A DNA stretch of 64,000 bases. It comes from Trichuris trichiura (taxonomy: Eukaryota; Nematoda; Enoplea; Trichinellida; Trichuridae). Position numbers and translations under genes: made by a program. This document shows, in pieces, positions 36,501-45,415 of this stretch (position 1 is the stretch's first letter; each line of letters opens with the position of its first letter). The stretch is from positions 1,116,001 through 1,180,000 of the forward strand of contig JBAJFE010000037.1 in assembly GCA_037903355.1 (NCBI GenBank). The letters run 5' to 3'. Below the pieces are notes generated by a model. It did no database searches. It saw only the letters and a list, made by a program, of their open reading frames with translations, and was not told where the DNA came from.

Positions 36501-39500
36501 ATTAACTGGCATACTTATTTCTTCAGGTGCACCATCAAGCGCAGCAGGAGGTACTACTCCAACTGGTGGCAACGGTAATGCTTACGAAGATTAAAGCTTT
36601 TATCTCCGTGAACAGTTAATCACTCGTTGAAATGTATAGAGGCCGCCGTTTCGTTTAACCAATTAGTTTTCTGTAACTACATACAGATTAGCCCTTATTT
36701 TCTGCTTTCCGTCTTGGTTTCATAACCTAACTTTTTATGCCTACAGCGCAGGTAGCCGTTATCATAGTAGGAGTACTGAAGTATTAAATTAACAGTTAGG
36801 ACATTAACTGACATACTTATTTCTTCAGGTGTACCTCCAAGCGCAGCAGGAAGTACTACTCCAACTGGTGGCAACGGTAATGCTTACGAATATTAAAGCT
36901 TTTATCTCCGTGAACAGTTAATCACTCGTTGAAATGTATAGAGGCCGCCGTTTCGTTTAACCAATTAGTTTTCTGTAACTACATACAGATTAGCCCTTAT
37001 TTTCTGCTTTCCGTCTTGGTTTCATAACCTAACTTTTTATGCCTACAGCGCAGGTAGCCGTTATCATAGTAGGAGTACTGAAGTATTAAATTAACAGTTA
37101 GGACATTAACTGACATACTTATTTCTTCAGGTGTACCTCCAAGCGCAGCAGGAAGTACTACTCCAACTGGTGGCAACGGTAATGCTTACGAATATTAAAG
37201 CTTTTATCTCCGTGAACAGTTAATCACTCGTTGAAATGTATAGAGGCCGCCGTTTCGTTTAACCAATTAGTTTTCTGTAACTACATACAGATTAGCCCTT
37301 ATTTTCTGCTTTCCGTCTTGGTTTCATAACCTAACTTTTTATGCCTACAGCGCAGGTAGCCGTTATCATAGTAGGAGTACTGAAGTATTAAATTAACAGT
37401 TAGGACATTAACTGACATACTTATTTCTTCAGGTGTACCTCCAAGCGCAGCAGGAAGTACTACTCCAACTGGTGGCAACGGTAATGCTTACGAATATTAA
37501 AGCTTTTATCTCCGTGAACAGTTAATCACTCGTTGAAATGTATAGAGGCCGCCGTTTCGTTTAACCAATTAGTTTTTTGTAACTACATACAGATTAGCCC
37601 TTATCTTCTGCTTTCTATTTTGGTTTCATAATCTAACTTTTCTATGCCTACAGCGTAAGTACCTATTCGCATGGTAGAACTACTGAAGTATAAAATTAAC
37701 AGTTAGGACATTAACTGGCATACTAATTTCTTCAGGTGGACCATCAAGCGCAGCAGGAAGTACTACTCCAACTGGTGGCAACGGTAATGCATACGAATAT
37801 TAAAGCTTTTATCTCCGTGAACAGTTAACCACTCGTTGAAATGTATAGAGGCCGCCGTTTCTTTTAACCAATTAGTTTTCTGTAACTACATACGGATTAG
37901 CTCTAATCTTCAGCTTTCTATTTTGGTTTCATAATCTAACTTTCTATGCCTACAGCGCAAGTACCCGTTCTCATATTAGAAGTACTGAAGTATAAAATTA
38001 ACAGTTAAAACTTTAACTGGCATACTAATTTCTTTAGGTGCACCACCAAGCGCAGCAGGAAGTACTACTACAACTGGTGGCAACGGTAATGCTTATGAAG
38101 ATTAAAGCTTTTATCTCCGTGAACAGTAGTCATTCGTTGAAATGTATAGAGGCTGCCGTTTCGTTTAGCCAATTAGTTTTTTGTAACTACATACGAATTA
38201 TCTCTAATCTTCAGCTTTCTATTTTGGTTTCATAATCTAACTTTTTATGCCTACAGCGCAGGTAACCATTCGCATGGTAGAACTACTGAAGTATAAAATT
38301 AACCTAATGCATTAACTGGCATACTTATTTCTTCAGGTGGACCATTGATGCGCAGCAGGAAGTAATACTCCAACTGGTGGCAACGGTAATGCTTACGAAG
38401 ATTAAAGCTTTTATCTCCGTGAACAGTATCTCCGTGAACAGTAGTCACTCGTTGAAATGTATAGAGGCTGCCGTTTCGTTTAACCAATTAGTTTTCTGTA
38501 ACTACGTACGGATTAGCTCTAATCTTCAGCTTTCCGTCTTGGTTTCATAGTCTAACTTTTTATGCCTACAGCGTAGGTACTTATTCGCATAGTAGAAGTA
38601 CTGAAGTATAAAATTAACAGTTCGGACATTAACTGGCATACTTATTTCTTCAGGTGGACCATCAAGCGCAGCAGGAAGTAATACTCCAACTGGTGGCAAC
38701 GGTGTAGCCGACACTTCGACTGGTGCAGCCAGTGCCCTCTAGTTGCCTGCACATCCCAAAGTTCTTTTGGAATGTACAGTACTTGCGTGGGTGTTCAGTG
38801 ATACTAGTTGTCAGTCGTACGTTGAAGGCATTGACGTTAGACAGCAATAAACGATTCTTGTCGGCTACATATTGGTGACCCGTGAACATAGATTATGGAC
38901 ACTCCTTGCAGCACGCACGGTACCAACAAGACGGACCCGGTCCCAGTGGAAGACTCCGAACTTGCTGCCAACGCCCAGATCAAATTGCCACCGTTCTGGG
39001 CTAGAGACGCCCAACTGTGGTTCGCCCGCATCGAAGCCCAATTTCGACGTTCCCGAATAGTTTCGGATGAATCAAAGTTCGACCATGTTGTCGCTGGACT
39101 TGAACCTGATGTCGCGGCAGAGGTGCGGGATATATTAGTCGACCCGCCTACGCGCGACAAGTACGCGACGTTGAAGAGGGCAATTCTTGATCGGCTCACC
39201 GACTCCGCCAACAAAAGACTACAGCAAGTCTTACATAAGGAAGAGCTGGGCGACAGAACCCCATCTCAGTTTTGGCGCCATTTACAGGCCTTGGCAGATT
39301 CCACCGTCAACGAAAGCGTTCTACGCGCTATTTGGCTACAACGCCTCCCCCTTAACGTTCAGTCCATCATAGCTGGACAGCATTCCGACTTTACCATGAA
39401 CCAATTGCTCAGTATAGCGGATAGAGTGGCGGAAGTGACACAACCAGAGGTGATGCCTGTCACGACAACCGACGACGCCCTCCGCAATTTAGCCCAGCAA

Positions 39501-42500
39501 GTCGAAACCATTTCTCGTCGTCTGAGCAGCTTGGAGCTGCAGCAACGAGCAAATTCTGACACATCATACCGTCGTCGTAGCTACGCACGTGGACGATATT
39601 GTCAGCGCAGTGATCGTAGTCGACGAAGGTCTTCATCACGGCAGCCCATCGTTTGTTACTTCCACAAACGTTTCGGCACTGACGCACGGCGCTGTCAGCA
39701 ACCCTGCACATTTAATCAACAGGGAAACGAACCGCCCCAGCAGTAGAAGCGGGCACCGCTGGGGGGAACATAAACTCCCGCAGACTCTTCGTGTTTGACC
39801 GAATTACCGGAGTCCAGTTTTTAGTCGACACAGGCGCTGAAGTAAGCGTCTACCCGCCTAGCCGCCGGAATCACCTAGTCGCAACCGACCTCCAGCTGGC
39901 AGCTGCGAACGGCACTCGCATCAAAACGTACGGTAAATTTACATTGACAACGGATTTCGGTTTAGGAAGAACTTTCAAATGGGCATTCATCTGCGCAGAC
40001 GTTACCAAGCCAATAATCGGTGCCGATTTCCTGTTTCATTTCGGTCTCATGATCGATATTAAGCGTCGAAAACTAATCGACTGCACTACGAACGCCAATT
40101 GCGACGGTATAGTACGATCTACTGTCACCCTCGCCTTGAAAGCAATCGACTCAGCTACGTCACGCTTTCACAAGATACTCGCAGAATTTCCTGCCCTTAC
40201 ACGGCCTCAGTTCTCACAGGCAAAACTGAAACATGGCATCACACACCACATTACTACTACAGGACCTCCTAAGGTAACACGCCCACGGCGACTGCCTCCG
40301 GATAAGTTGAATGCTTTAAAAGCTGAATTTGACTTCCTCATTGACCAAGGCATCATCCGACGCTCAGCTAGTCCATGGTCAAGCGCGCTGCATTTAGTGG
40401 AAAAGAAAAACGGAACATGGCGTCCGTGCGGAGATTTTCGGCCATTGAACGCAGTAACCTTGCCAGACCGGTATCCTGTTCCTCATTTGGAAGATGCCAC
40501 TGCAGCATTACATGGTAAACGAGTATTTTCCAGAATAGACTTGGTCCGAGCTTATCACCAAATCCCGGTAGAAGCGGCGGACATTCCTAAGACAGCTGTC
40601 ACTACTCCATTCGGATTGTTTGAGTATCTCCGCATGCCATTTGGTCTTCGCAACGCTGCCCAAACATTCCAACGCTTCATTGACACTGTCTGTAAAGGGC
40701 TACCGTTCGTTTTTGCATACATTGATGATATTCTTGTTTTCTCCAAGGACCTAGAAGAACATTGCCGTCACTTGCGAATACTATTTCGCCGTTTCAGCGA
40801 CTATGGAATCATCATCAATCCAGCCAAATGTGTCTTCGGTAAGGCAGAACTTGACTTTCTCGGGTCGCGAATCACGAGCTCAGGTATTATTCCGTCACCT
40901 GACAAGATTCAAGCTATCCTCGATTTTCCGCTGCCGACAACAAAGAAATCATTACTGAAGTTCCTCGGCATGGTTAATTTCTACAGGCGCTGGATCCCCA
41001 ATGCAGCGCGACTCGAATTGCCTCTGTATGCCGCTATTCCAAAGGTTAACCAAGCATTCCAATGGTCACAGGCGGCTAAAGACTCTTTCGACGCAATCAA
41101 AACTGCACTTACCACCTGTACGCTGCTGGCACATCCTAAACCGCGGGCTCGCTTAGGCCTTTTCACTGACGCATCAGACACAGCAGTCGGAGCCGCGTTG
41201 AACCAGCTCGAAAATGGGGCATGGCGGCCTCTTGGATTTTTCTCAAAAAAATTACAACCCGCCGAAACAAAGTATAGTGCTTATGACAAGGAGCTTCTGG
41301 CAATATACTTGGCAGTTAAACGTTTTCGTTACCAACTCGAAGGCCGCAAGTTCACTGTTTTCTCAGATCACAAGCCACTGTCGTTTGCTTTTAGCCAGAA
41401 ACCCAGCAGCTGCTCCCCCAGACGCTTGCGCCAATTGGAATTCATCGCCCAATTTACCACCGACATTAGACATATCACCGGTACAGCAAACAGCGTGGCC
41501 GACGCATTGTCACGGATTCAAGAAATCCAGGTTTTTGACCCTGCGTCCATCGCAGACGCTCAAGCGCAAGACGAAGAACTCAAACAACTCACTCGTAACA
41601 CGACCTCTTTAAGGCTACGGAAGATTCCAATCCCTCATTCCGACAAAGAAATCTGGGTTGATGCCTCCACCAAACAGCAGCGACTGTACGTTCCCTACAC
41701 ACTAAGACGAGAAATTTTTGACGCAGTTCATCAGCTTTCTCATCCAGGTATCCGAGCAACAACTGCGTTGCTCACCGCCCGCTACGTTTGGCCCTCTATT
41801 AGAAAAGACTGTCGTTCCTGGACTAAACTGTGCATTCAATGTCAACGCTGCAAAGTCCATCGTCATACAAAGACTTTCCCAGGCACATTTTCGATACCAG
41901 ACCGGCGTTTTGCGCACGTGCATCTCGACATTATTCAGCTCAGTCCTTCTGAAGGGTATACGTACTGTTTAACGATGATTGACCGTTTCACCAGATGGCC
42001 GGAAGCAACACCTATTGCTGACATGTCAGCCGAGACGGTAGCAAAAGCATTTTATAGCTCCTGGATCGCACGTTTCGGTTGTCCCGAAACAATCACAACT
42101 GATCGAGGCAAACAATTCGAATCGAACCTTTTCCAAAAGCTCATGCAACTGTTTGGTATCAAACGGACTCGCACCACAGCCTTTCACCCACAGAGTAACG
42201 GCCTTATAGAGCGCTTTCATCGCCCACTCAAAGCAGCTCTTAGAGCCCACAGGATGTTAAGATGGACAGAAGCACTACCTATGGTACTCTTAGGATTACG
42301 CACCGCACTGAAGGAAGACCTCAAAACGTCTTCAGCTGAGTTAGTATATGGTACAACGCTACGCTTACCAGCACAGTTCTTCTATCAAACCACTAAGGAC
42401 GAAGATCCCGCAAACTTCGTTGGTCGCCTCGTTAGTATAATGCGCGACGTTCGTCCAACTCCAACTTCAAGACACCTTTCCAACGTGCGCGCGTTTGTCA

Positions 42501-43682
42501 AACCAGAACTCTTAACTTGTTCGTACGTGTTCCTACGGAATGACACTGTCCGACGACCATTGGATCCTACCTACGATGGCCCATTTCGCGTCATATCAAG
42601 ACAGGACAAAACCTTCGTTATCGACATTGCTGGACGAAAAACGACTGTCAGTAGTGATCGGCTGATACCAGCTCACATCGATCGCGACTCGCTTCGTGAC
42701 ACACAGGAAGACACGGCCATGGAGCGGCAGCATAACGAACGAGTTAAAAGAACAGTAGCCTTTAAACCACTCCCCGACTACGTCTACTATTAGAGTGAAC
42801 ATTGGCGAGGGGGTGATGTAGCCGACACTTCGACTGGTGCAGCCAGTGCCCTCTAGTTGCCTGCACATCCCAAAGTTCTTTTGGAATGTACAGTACTTGC
42901 GTGGGTGTTCAGTGATACTAGTTGTCAGTCGTACGTTGAAGGCATTGACGTTAGACAGCAATAAACGATTCTTGTCGGCTACAACGGTAATGCTTACGAA
43001 GATTAAAGCTTTTATCTCCGTGAACAGTATCTCCGTGAACAGTAGTCACTCGTTGAAATGTATAGAGGCTGCCGTTTCGTTTAACCAATTAGTTTTCTGT
43101 AACTACGTACGGATTAGCTCTAATCTTCAGCTTTCCGTCTTGGTTTCATAGTCTAACTTTTCATGCCTACAGCGTAGGTACTTATTCGCATAGTAGAAGT
43201 ACTGAAGTATAAAATTAACAGTTCGGACATTAACTGGCATACTTATTTCTTCAGGTGGACCATCAAGCGCAGCAGGAAGTACTACTCCAACTGGTGGCAG
43301 CGGTAATGCTTACGAAAATTAAAGCATTTATCTCCGTGAACAGTTAATCAGTCGTTGGAATGTATAGAGACCGCCGTTTCTTTTAACCAATTAGTTTTCT
43401 GTAACTACGTACGGATTAGCTCTTATCTTCTGCTTTCCGTCTTGGTTTCATAGTCTAACTTTTTATGCCTACAGCACAGGTATTCATTCGTCGAGTAGAA
43501 GTTTTAAAGTATACAATTGAGAGTACTACATTAAATGACATACTAGTTTCTTCAATGAATTGAAAGGTGTAGGAGGGAGTGGTCTTTTAGGCACGGAACC
43601 GGACGGGCAGAATGCCCAATCACAACCGAATCCTGTAGCGGCCGACGAACAGCAAGCAGCCGCCAGCGGTACCAAAGCCTGA
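33600..43682 (+). CDS. Secreted Cys-module protein with tandem-microexon linker array
   Basis: Unrecognised family, paralogous to the gene at 29952. Exons: 33600-33675 (signal peptide, core [15 protein letters not shown]), 33727-33891, 33935-34156, 34530-34700 and 34764-34919. The last four carry C-x5-C-x5-C-x4-C type half-modules such as [18 protein letters not shown]. Nine 48-nt microexons follow, at 36527, 36829, 37131, 37433, 37736, 38038, 38337 (broken), 38654 and 43255. Each encodes a 16-residue linker like [16 protein letters not shown]. The final exon is 43567-43682 (from VGGSGLL to SGTKA). Every exon is phase 1-1, so any number of microexons keeps frame. With eight intact copies the protein would be 429 aa. 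A hAT-like element (35300-36327) and a gypsy element (38703-42983) sit in introns. Stopping at the in-frame TAA at 34171-34173 would give a shorter isoform. Whether long transcripts cross the gypsy element is unknown. Confidence 0.7.
35300..36327. mobile_element. hAT-like non-autonomous DNA transposon, 1028 bp
   Basis: Ends are imperfect terminal inverted repeats: CATAGGTTCTCAAAATG at the left and, reverse-complemented, CATAGGTTCAGAAAGTG at the right. The form resembles hAT termini. It is flanked by 8-bp copies GTATAGAG (35292-35299) and GTATAGTG (36328-36335). The other units of the surrounding tandem array carry a single uninterrupted GTATAGAG followed by gccgccgtttc, so they act as empty sites and prove an insertion. 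Inside is a perfect 20-bp palindrome at 36285-36304. Only broken minus-strand frames remain (for example 36007-36189); no transposase is readable. Confidence 0.7.
36285..36304. repeat. Perfect 20-bp GC palindrome
   Basis: The sequence ATCG, six C, six G, CGAT is a perfect palindrome. It lies 23 bp inside the right end of the hAT-like element, so it may be a subterminal hairpin. Function unknown. Confidence 0.8.
38703..38869 (+). repeat. 5' LTR of the gypsy element
   Basis: This 167-bp terminal repeat runs TGTAGCCGAC to GTCGGCTACA, with a 10-bp inverted repeat at its own ends (TGTAGCCGAC and GTCGGCTACA). It includes AATAAA near its 3' end at about 38846. Confidence 0.95.
38895..39746 (+). CDS. 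gag: Gag of the gypsy element
   Basis: This 283-aa frame starts at ATG 38895, 26 nt after the 5' LTR. It contains the usual helical Gag region ([17 protein letters not shown], then LKRAILDRL and [12 protein letters not shown]), followed by an Arg/Ser-rich basic tail. Instead of a CCHC zinc knuckle it ends in a CYFHKRFG-x6-CQQPC motif, typical of a large group of animal gypsy elements. It overlaps pol by a -1 frameshift window near its 3' end. Confidence 0.9.
   Translation: MDTPCSTHGTNKTDPVPVEDSELAANAQIKLPPFWARDAQLWFARIEAQFRRSRIVSDESKFDHVVAGLEPDVAAEVRDILVDPPTRDKYATLKRAILDRLTDSANKRLQQVLHKEELGDRTPSQFWRHLQALADSTVNESVLRAIWLQRLPLNVQSIIAGQHSDFTMNQLLSIADRVAEVTQPEVMPVTTTDDALRNLAQQVETISRRLSSLELQQRANSDTSYRRRSYARGRYCQRSDRSRRRSSSRQPIVCYFHKRFGTDARRCQQPCTFNQQGNEPPQQ
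39722..39764 (+). promoter_or_regulatory. Predicted -1 ribosomal frameshift signal (gag to pol)
   Basis: GGGAAAC at 39722-39728 is a canonical X-XXY-YYZ slippery heptamer in the correct gag register (xxG GGA AAC). A 6-nt spacer is followed by CCCCAGC (39735-39741) pairing with GCTGGGG (39758-39764), a 7-bp GC stem with a 16-nt loop. The pol frame is -1 relative to gag and is open across this site; its last upstream stop lies just before the heptamer. Confidence 0.75.
39791..42793 (+). CDS. pol: Pol of the gypsy element (PR-RT-RH-IN)
   Basis: About 1000 codons are open from at least 39791 (a GTG, not a real start) to TAG 42791-42793. Translation is expected by -1 frameshift from gag at 39722, so the true N-terminus lies about 20 codons upstream. 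Counting from 39791: protease DTGA at residue 13; reverse transcriptase with YIDD at about 310; RNase H TDAS at about 458; integrase HHCC zinc finger about 646-685; integrase core acidic residues in LDII (about 710), TTDRG (about 769) and LIERF (about 804). All catalytic motifs are present and no frame break is seen, so the element could be active. Confidence 0.93.
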   Translation: MFDRITGVQFLVDTGAEVSVYPPSRRNHLVATDLQLAAANGTRIKTYGKFTLTTDFGLGRTFKWAFICADVTKPIIGADFLFHFGLMIDIKRRKLIDCTTNANCDGIVRSTVTLALKAIDSATSRFHKILAEFPALTRPQFSQAKLKHGITHHITTTGPPKVTRPRRLPPDKLNALKAEFDFLIDQGIIRRSASPWSSALHLVEKKNGTWRPCGDFRPLNAVTLPDRYPVPHLEDATAALHGKRVFSRIDLVRAYHQIPVEAADIPKTAVTTPFGLFEYLRMPFGLRNAAQTFQRFIDTVCKGLPFVFAYIDDILVFSKDLEEHCRHLRILFRRFSDYGIIINPAKCVFGKAELDFLGSRITSSGIIPSPDKIQAILDFPLPTTKKSLLKFLGMVNFYRRWIPNAARLELPLYAAIPKVNQAFQWSQAAKDSFDAIKTALTTCTLLAHPKPRARLGLFTDASDTAVGAALNQLENGAWRPLGFFSKKLQPAETKYSAYDKELLAIYLAVKRFRYQLEGRKFTVFSDHKPLSFAFSQKPSSCSPRRLRQLEFIAQFTTDIRHITGTANSVADALSRIQEIQVFDPASIADAQAQDEELKQLTRNTTSLRLRKIPIPHSDKEIWVDASTKQQRLYVPYTLRREIFDAVHQLSHPGIRATTALLTARYVWPSIRKDCRSWTKLCIQCQRCKVHRHTKTFPGTFSIPDRRFAHVHLDIIQLSPSEGYTYCLTMIDRFTRWPEATPIADMSAETVAKAFYSSWIARFGCPETITTDRGKQFESNLFQKLMQLFGIKRTRTTAFHPQSNGLIERFHRPLKAALRAHRMLRWTEALPMVLLGLRTALKEDLKTSSAELVYGTTLRLPAQFFYQTTKDEDPANFVGRLVSIMRDVRPTPTSRHLSNVRAFVKPELLTCSYVFLRNDTVRRPLDPTYDGPFRVISRQDKTFVIDIAGRKTTVSSDRLIPAHIDRDSLRDTQEDTAMERQHNERVKRTVAFKPLPDYVYY
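42817..42983 (+). repeat. 3' LTR of the gypsy element
   Basis: Same 167 bp as the 5' LTR with no difference that I can see on reading. It is followed by the second copy of the ACGG target duplication. Confidence 0.95.
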
Positions 43683-44554
43683 AACAGTGATTGTTATGCT
43701 CTGCTTTTGTTACTCAGAAGCGAGGTTTGCTCTATTGGTTAACACGTTCCCATTGGCTTTGCAAACCCCATTTTTGAACTTACGCGCCTGATTTGATTGC
43801 CCTCTGCATTATTTCCTTCAAGTTAGCATGCTAGTGTTTTTGCTTTTGTTTCGTGTACACTTTTCGAGTGAGTAAAAGTTCCTATGTTTAGAATCTGTTC
43901 GGTTTTTTCTGACAGGATGTTAGCGTTGCGACTATCTTTACCATATTCGACGGCAATTGACTTTAGTCGGTTATGTCGCAGTTTTCTAAACGTTGGGTCT
44001 TTTTATGATTGTACCTGCCGTTCATTTTATTACTGTACTTTTATAAGGCGTTCTTTTAATGATGTTGTGGTCGCGATTGTGAGGCTTCCGTGGTTACACT
44101 ATCTTTTCTAAGTCTGTGGATAAGTTAATCGCAACAGGTACATTGTTAATTCTCAATAGTTTTTAATCGACGGTACTTTTTTTAAAGGAGTTTTCTACAA
44201 AAGCTGAGTACTTCTCTTGTCACGATGGTCATGAACTGTAGCAAGATTAGTTTAGTTAAACCGTCTGCATTGTCGTCTATCTCTGTCGACCCTTTCTGCC
44301 CGCTCTAACTAAGGCAACCTTCATTGGGTAAGTTTTTCATGACCGTTTGTAAGGTGACATACAGCGCCTAAACCGAATTGCGTTGTTGTTATTATTATTG
44401 TATTTTTCTGCAACCATGTGAGCTAATTTCTTTTTAGCAAAAACAGCATCAATATAGTTTCATTTGTAAAAATCGACATTTCCTATTTTTATTCTCTCAC
44501 CGACGAATGATCGATGCTCTCTTTGTGCACAGTACTTAGACGTTTGATAATTTG
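43683..44554. other. Intergenic, no gene seen
   Basis: This lies between the stop of the secreted gene and the METTL9 start. A 75-codon frame at 43884-44111 looks accidental. T-rich runs are present, but no clear element is seen. Confidence 0.5.
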
Positions 44555-45415
44555 ATGAGCACTACTGGAGAAGTTGTTTGGCAAAAATGTTCGGATAGTT
44601 GGTACAGTGTAGATGTTGACCGTCTTAATTCGCCTGAATTGGCCTCCCGCTTTGTTCAAATGAGCTGCGATGCGGAAACAGATTCCTTTCTGGCAAACTG
44701 CGAAAAACTGTCAAACAGTTTGGGACTACAACTTTGGCACCTATTATGCATTCCAGTTCTTCGTATTTTTTACAAGCAAACGTGTATTAATGCTTTGCTC
44801 GACAGAGGAGCAATGTTTCTGTTTTCGAGCGCTCAGTTGGGTTCGTTGTTAGGTTTTTCCGATAAGGATGTCAGCTCGTCATGCAGCTTGAATCGAACTG
44901 TTCTGGACTTGGGTGCCGGTGATGGACACATATCTCTTCGCTATAGCCACTTTTTTGATCGTGTATTAGCTACGGAAGCTTCCGCTTTCATGCGTTATCG
45001 CCTCAAGGAGAAAGGCATTACTGTAATAGGAATGGATGAATGGCAGGTGGATACGCTGCACGTCGATATGATCAGTTGTTTAAATTTATTGGACAGACAT
45101 CCGAGGCCACGAACTCTATTGCGTCAGCTACGTCAGAAATGTATCAGCAGTAATTGTCATCTACTCGTATCCGTCGTTCTTCCTTGGGAACAATATGTGG
45201 AGTATAATGACAGTGGTTCTACATTAGCCGAGGAGACGGTATCAATTTTTGGCGAAACCTTTGAGGATCAGTTGAAAAATGTGATCGTTCAGTTGTTTTC
45301 TCCTGCTGGATTTCACGTAGAACGCTTTACTCGATTACCATATTTGTGCGAAGGCGATATGCGCTTCAATTTCTACATGCTCAGTTCCGCTGTCTTACTG
45401 TTAAAAGTCGCTTAG
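44555..45415 (+). CDS. METTL9: METTL9 / DREV protein-histidine methyltransferase
   Basis: METTL9 methylates histidine at N1 (pi) in His-x-His motifs of target proteins, using S-adenosylmethionine. The ATG at 44555 opens an intronless frame of 286 aa, slightly shorter than the human protein (about 318). The SAM-binding motif is VLDLGAGDGHISLRY at about residue 115-129. Further family marks are ATEASAFMRYRLKEKG, GMDEWQ, DMISCLNLLDR, LVSVVLPWEQYVEY and the C-terminal FTRLPYLCEGDM. The N-terminal part is soluble here, without the obvious signal peptide seen in vertebrate METTL9. Lack of introns contrasts with most neighbours and may reflect retroposition or intron loss. Confidence 0.93.
   Translation: MSTTGEVVWQKCSDSWYSVDVDRLNSPELASRFVQMSCDAETDSFLANCEKLSNSLGLQLWHLLCIPVLRIFYKQTCINALLDRGAMFLFSSAQLGSLLGFSDKDVSSSCSLNRTVLDLGAGDGHISLRYSHFFDRVLATEASAFMRYRLKEKGITVIGMDEWQVDTLHVDMISCLNLLDRHPRPRTLLRQLRQKCISSNCHLLVSVVLPWEQYVEYNDSGSTLAEETVSIFGETFEDQLKNVIVQLFSPAGFHVERFTRLPYLCEGDMRFNFYMLSSAVLLLKVA

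Larger units (their letters stand above)
38703..42983 (+). mobile_element. Ty3/gypsy LTR retrotransposon, apparently intact
   Basis: The 4281-bp element is bounded by 167-bp LTRs that begin TGTAG and end CTACA, and flanked by a 4-bp target duplication ACGG (38699-38702 and 42984-42987). I read the two LTRs as identical, implying a recent insertion. A primer-binding-site-like TGGTGACCCGTGAAC follows the 5' LTR at 38873. A purine-rich tract (ggcgagggggtga) precedes the 3' LTR. It contains gag and pol frames with no internal stops. Domain order protease, reverse transcriptase, RNase H, integrase places it in Ty3/gypsy (Metaviridae). It is inserted in the same orientation as the host gene. Confidence 0.95.
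36328..43566 (+). repeat. Tandem array of ~300-bp intron-plus-microexon units
   Basis: Microexon starts are spaced 302, 302, 302, 303, 302, 299 and 317 bp, and the last spacing is 316 bp once the 4281-bp gypsy insertion and its 4-bp duplication are removed. Each unit has the same order: microexon, GTAATG donor, gaacagttaatcactcgttg, gtatagaggccgccgtttc, aaccaattagtttt, tatgcctacagcg, acattaactg and a TTTCTTCAG acceptor. Copies starting at 36829, 37131 and 37433 are almost identical, so they expanded recently; the outer copies are more diverged. Units after the 38337 and 38654 microexons both contain a 15-bp internal duplication (tatctccgtgaacag twice). A degenerate unit also precedes the hAT element at about 35240-35299. 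Confidence 0.9.

Noticed and set aside
39791..39793. GTG as the real start of pol
   Set aside because: The frame is open further upstream to just before a -1 slippery site, so pol is expected as a Gag-Pol frameshift product.
36527..43302. CRISPR array or satellite DNA explanation for the ~302-bp repeats
   Set aside because: Each unit carries a conserved phase 1-1 exon with intact splice signals, and the units are flanked by coding exons of the same phase; units are far too long for CRISPR.
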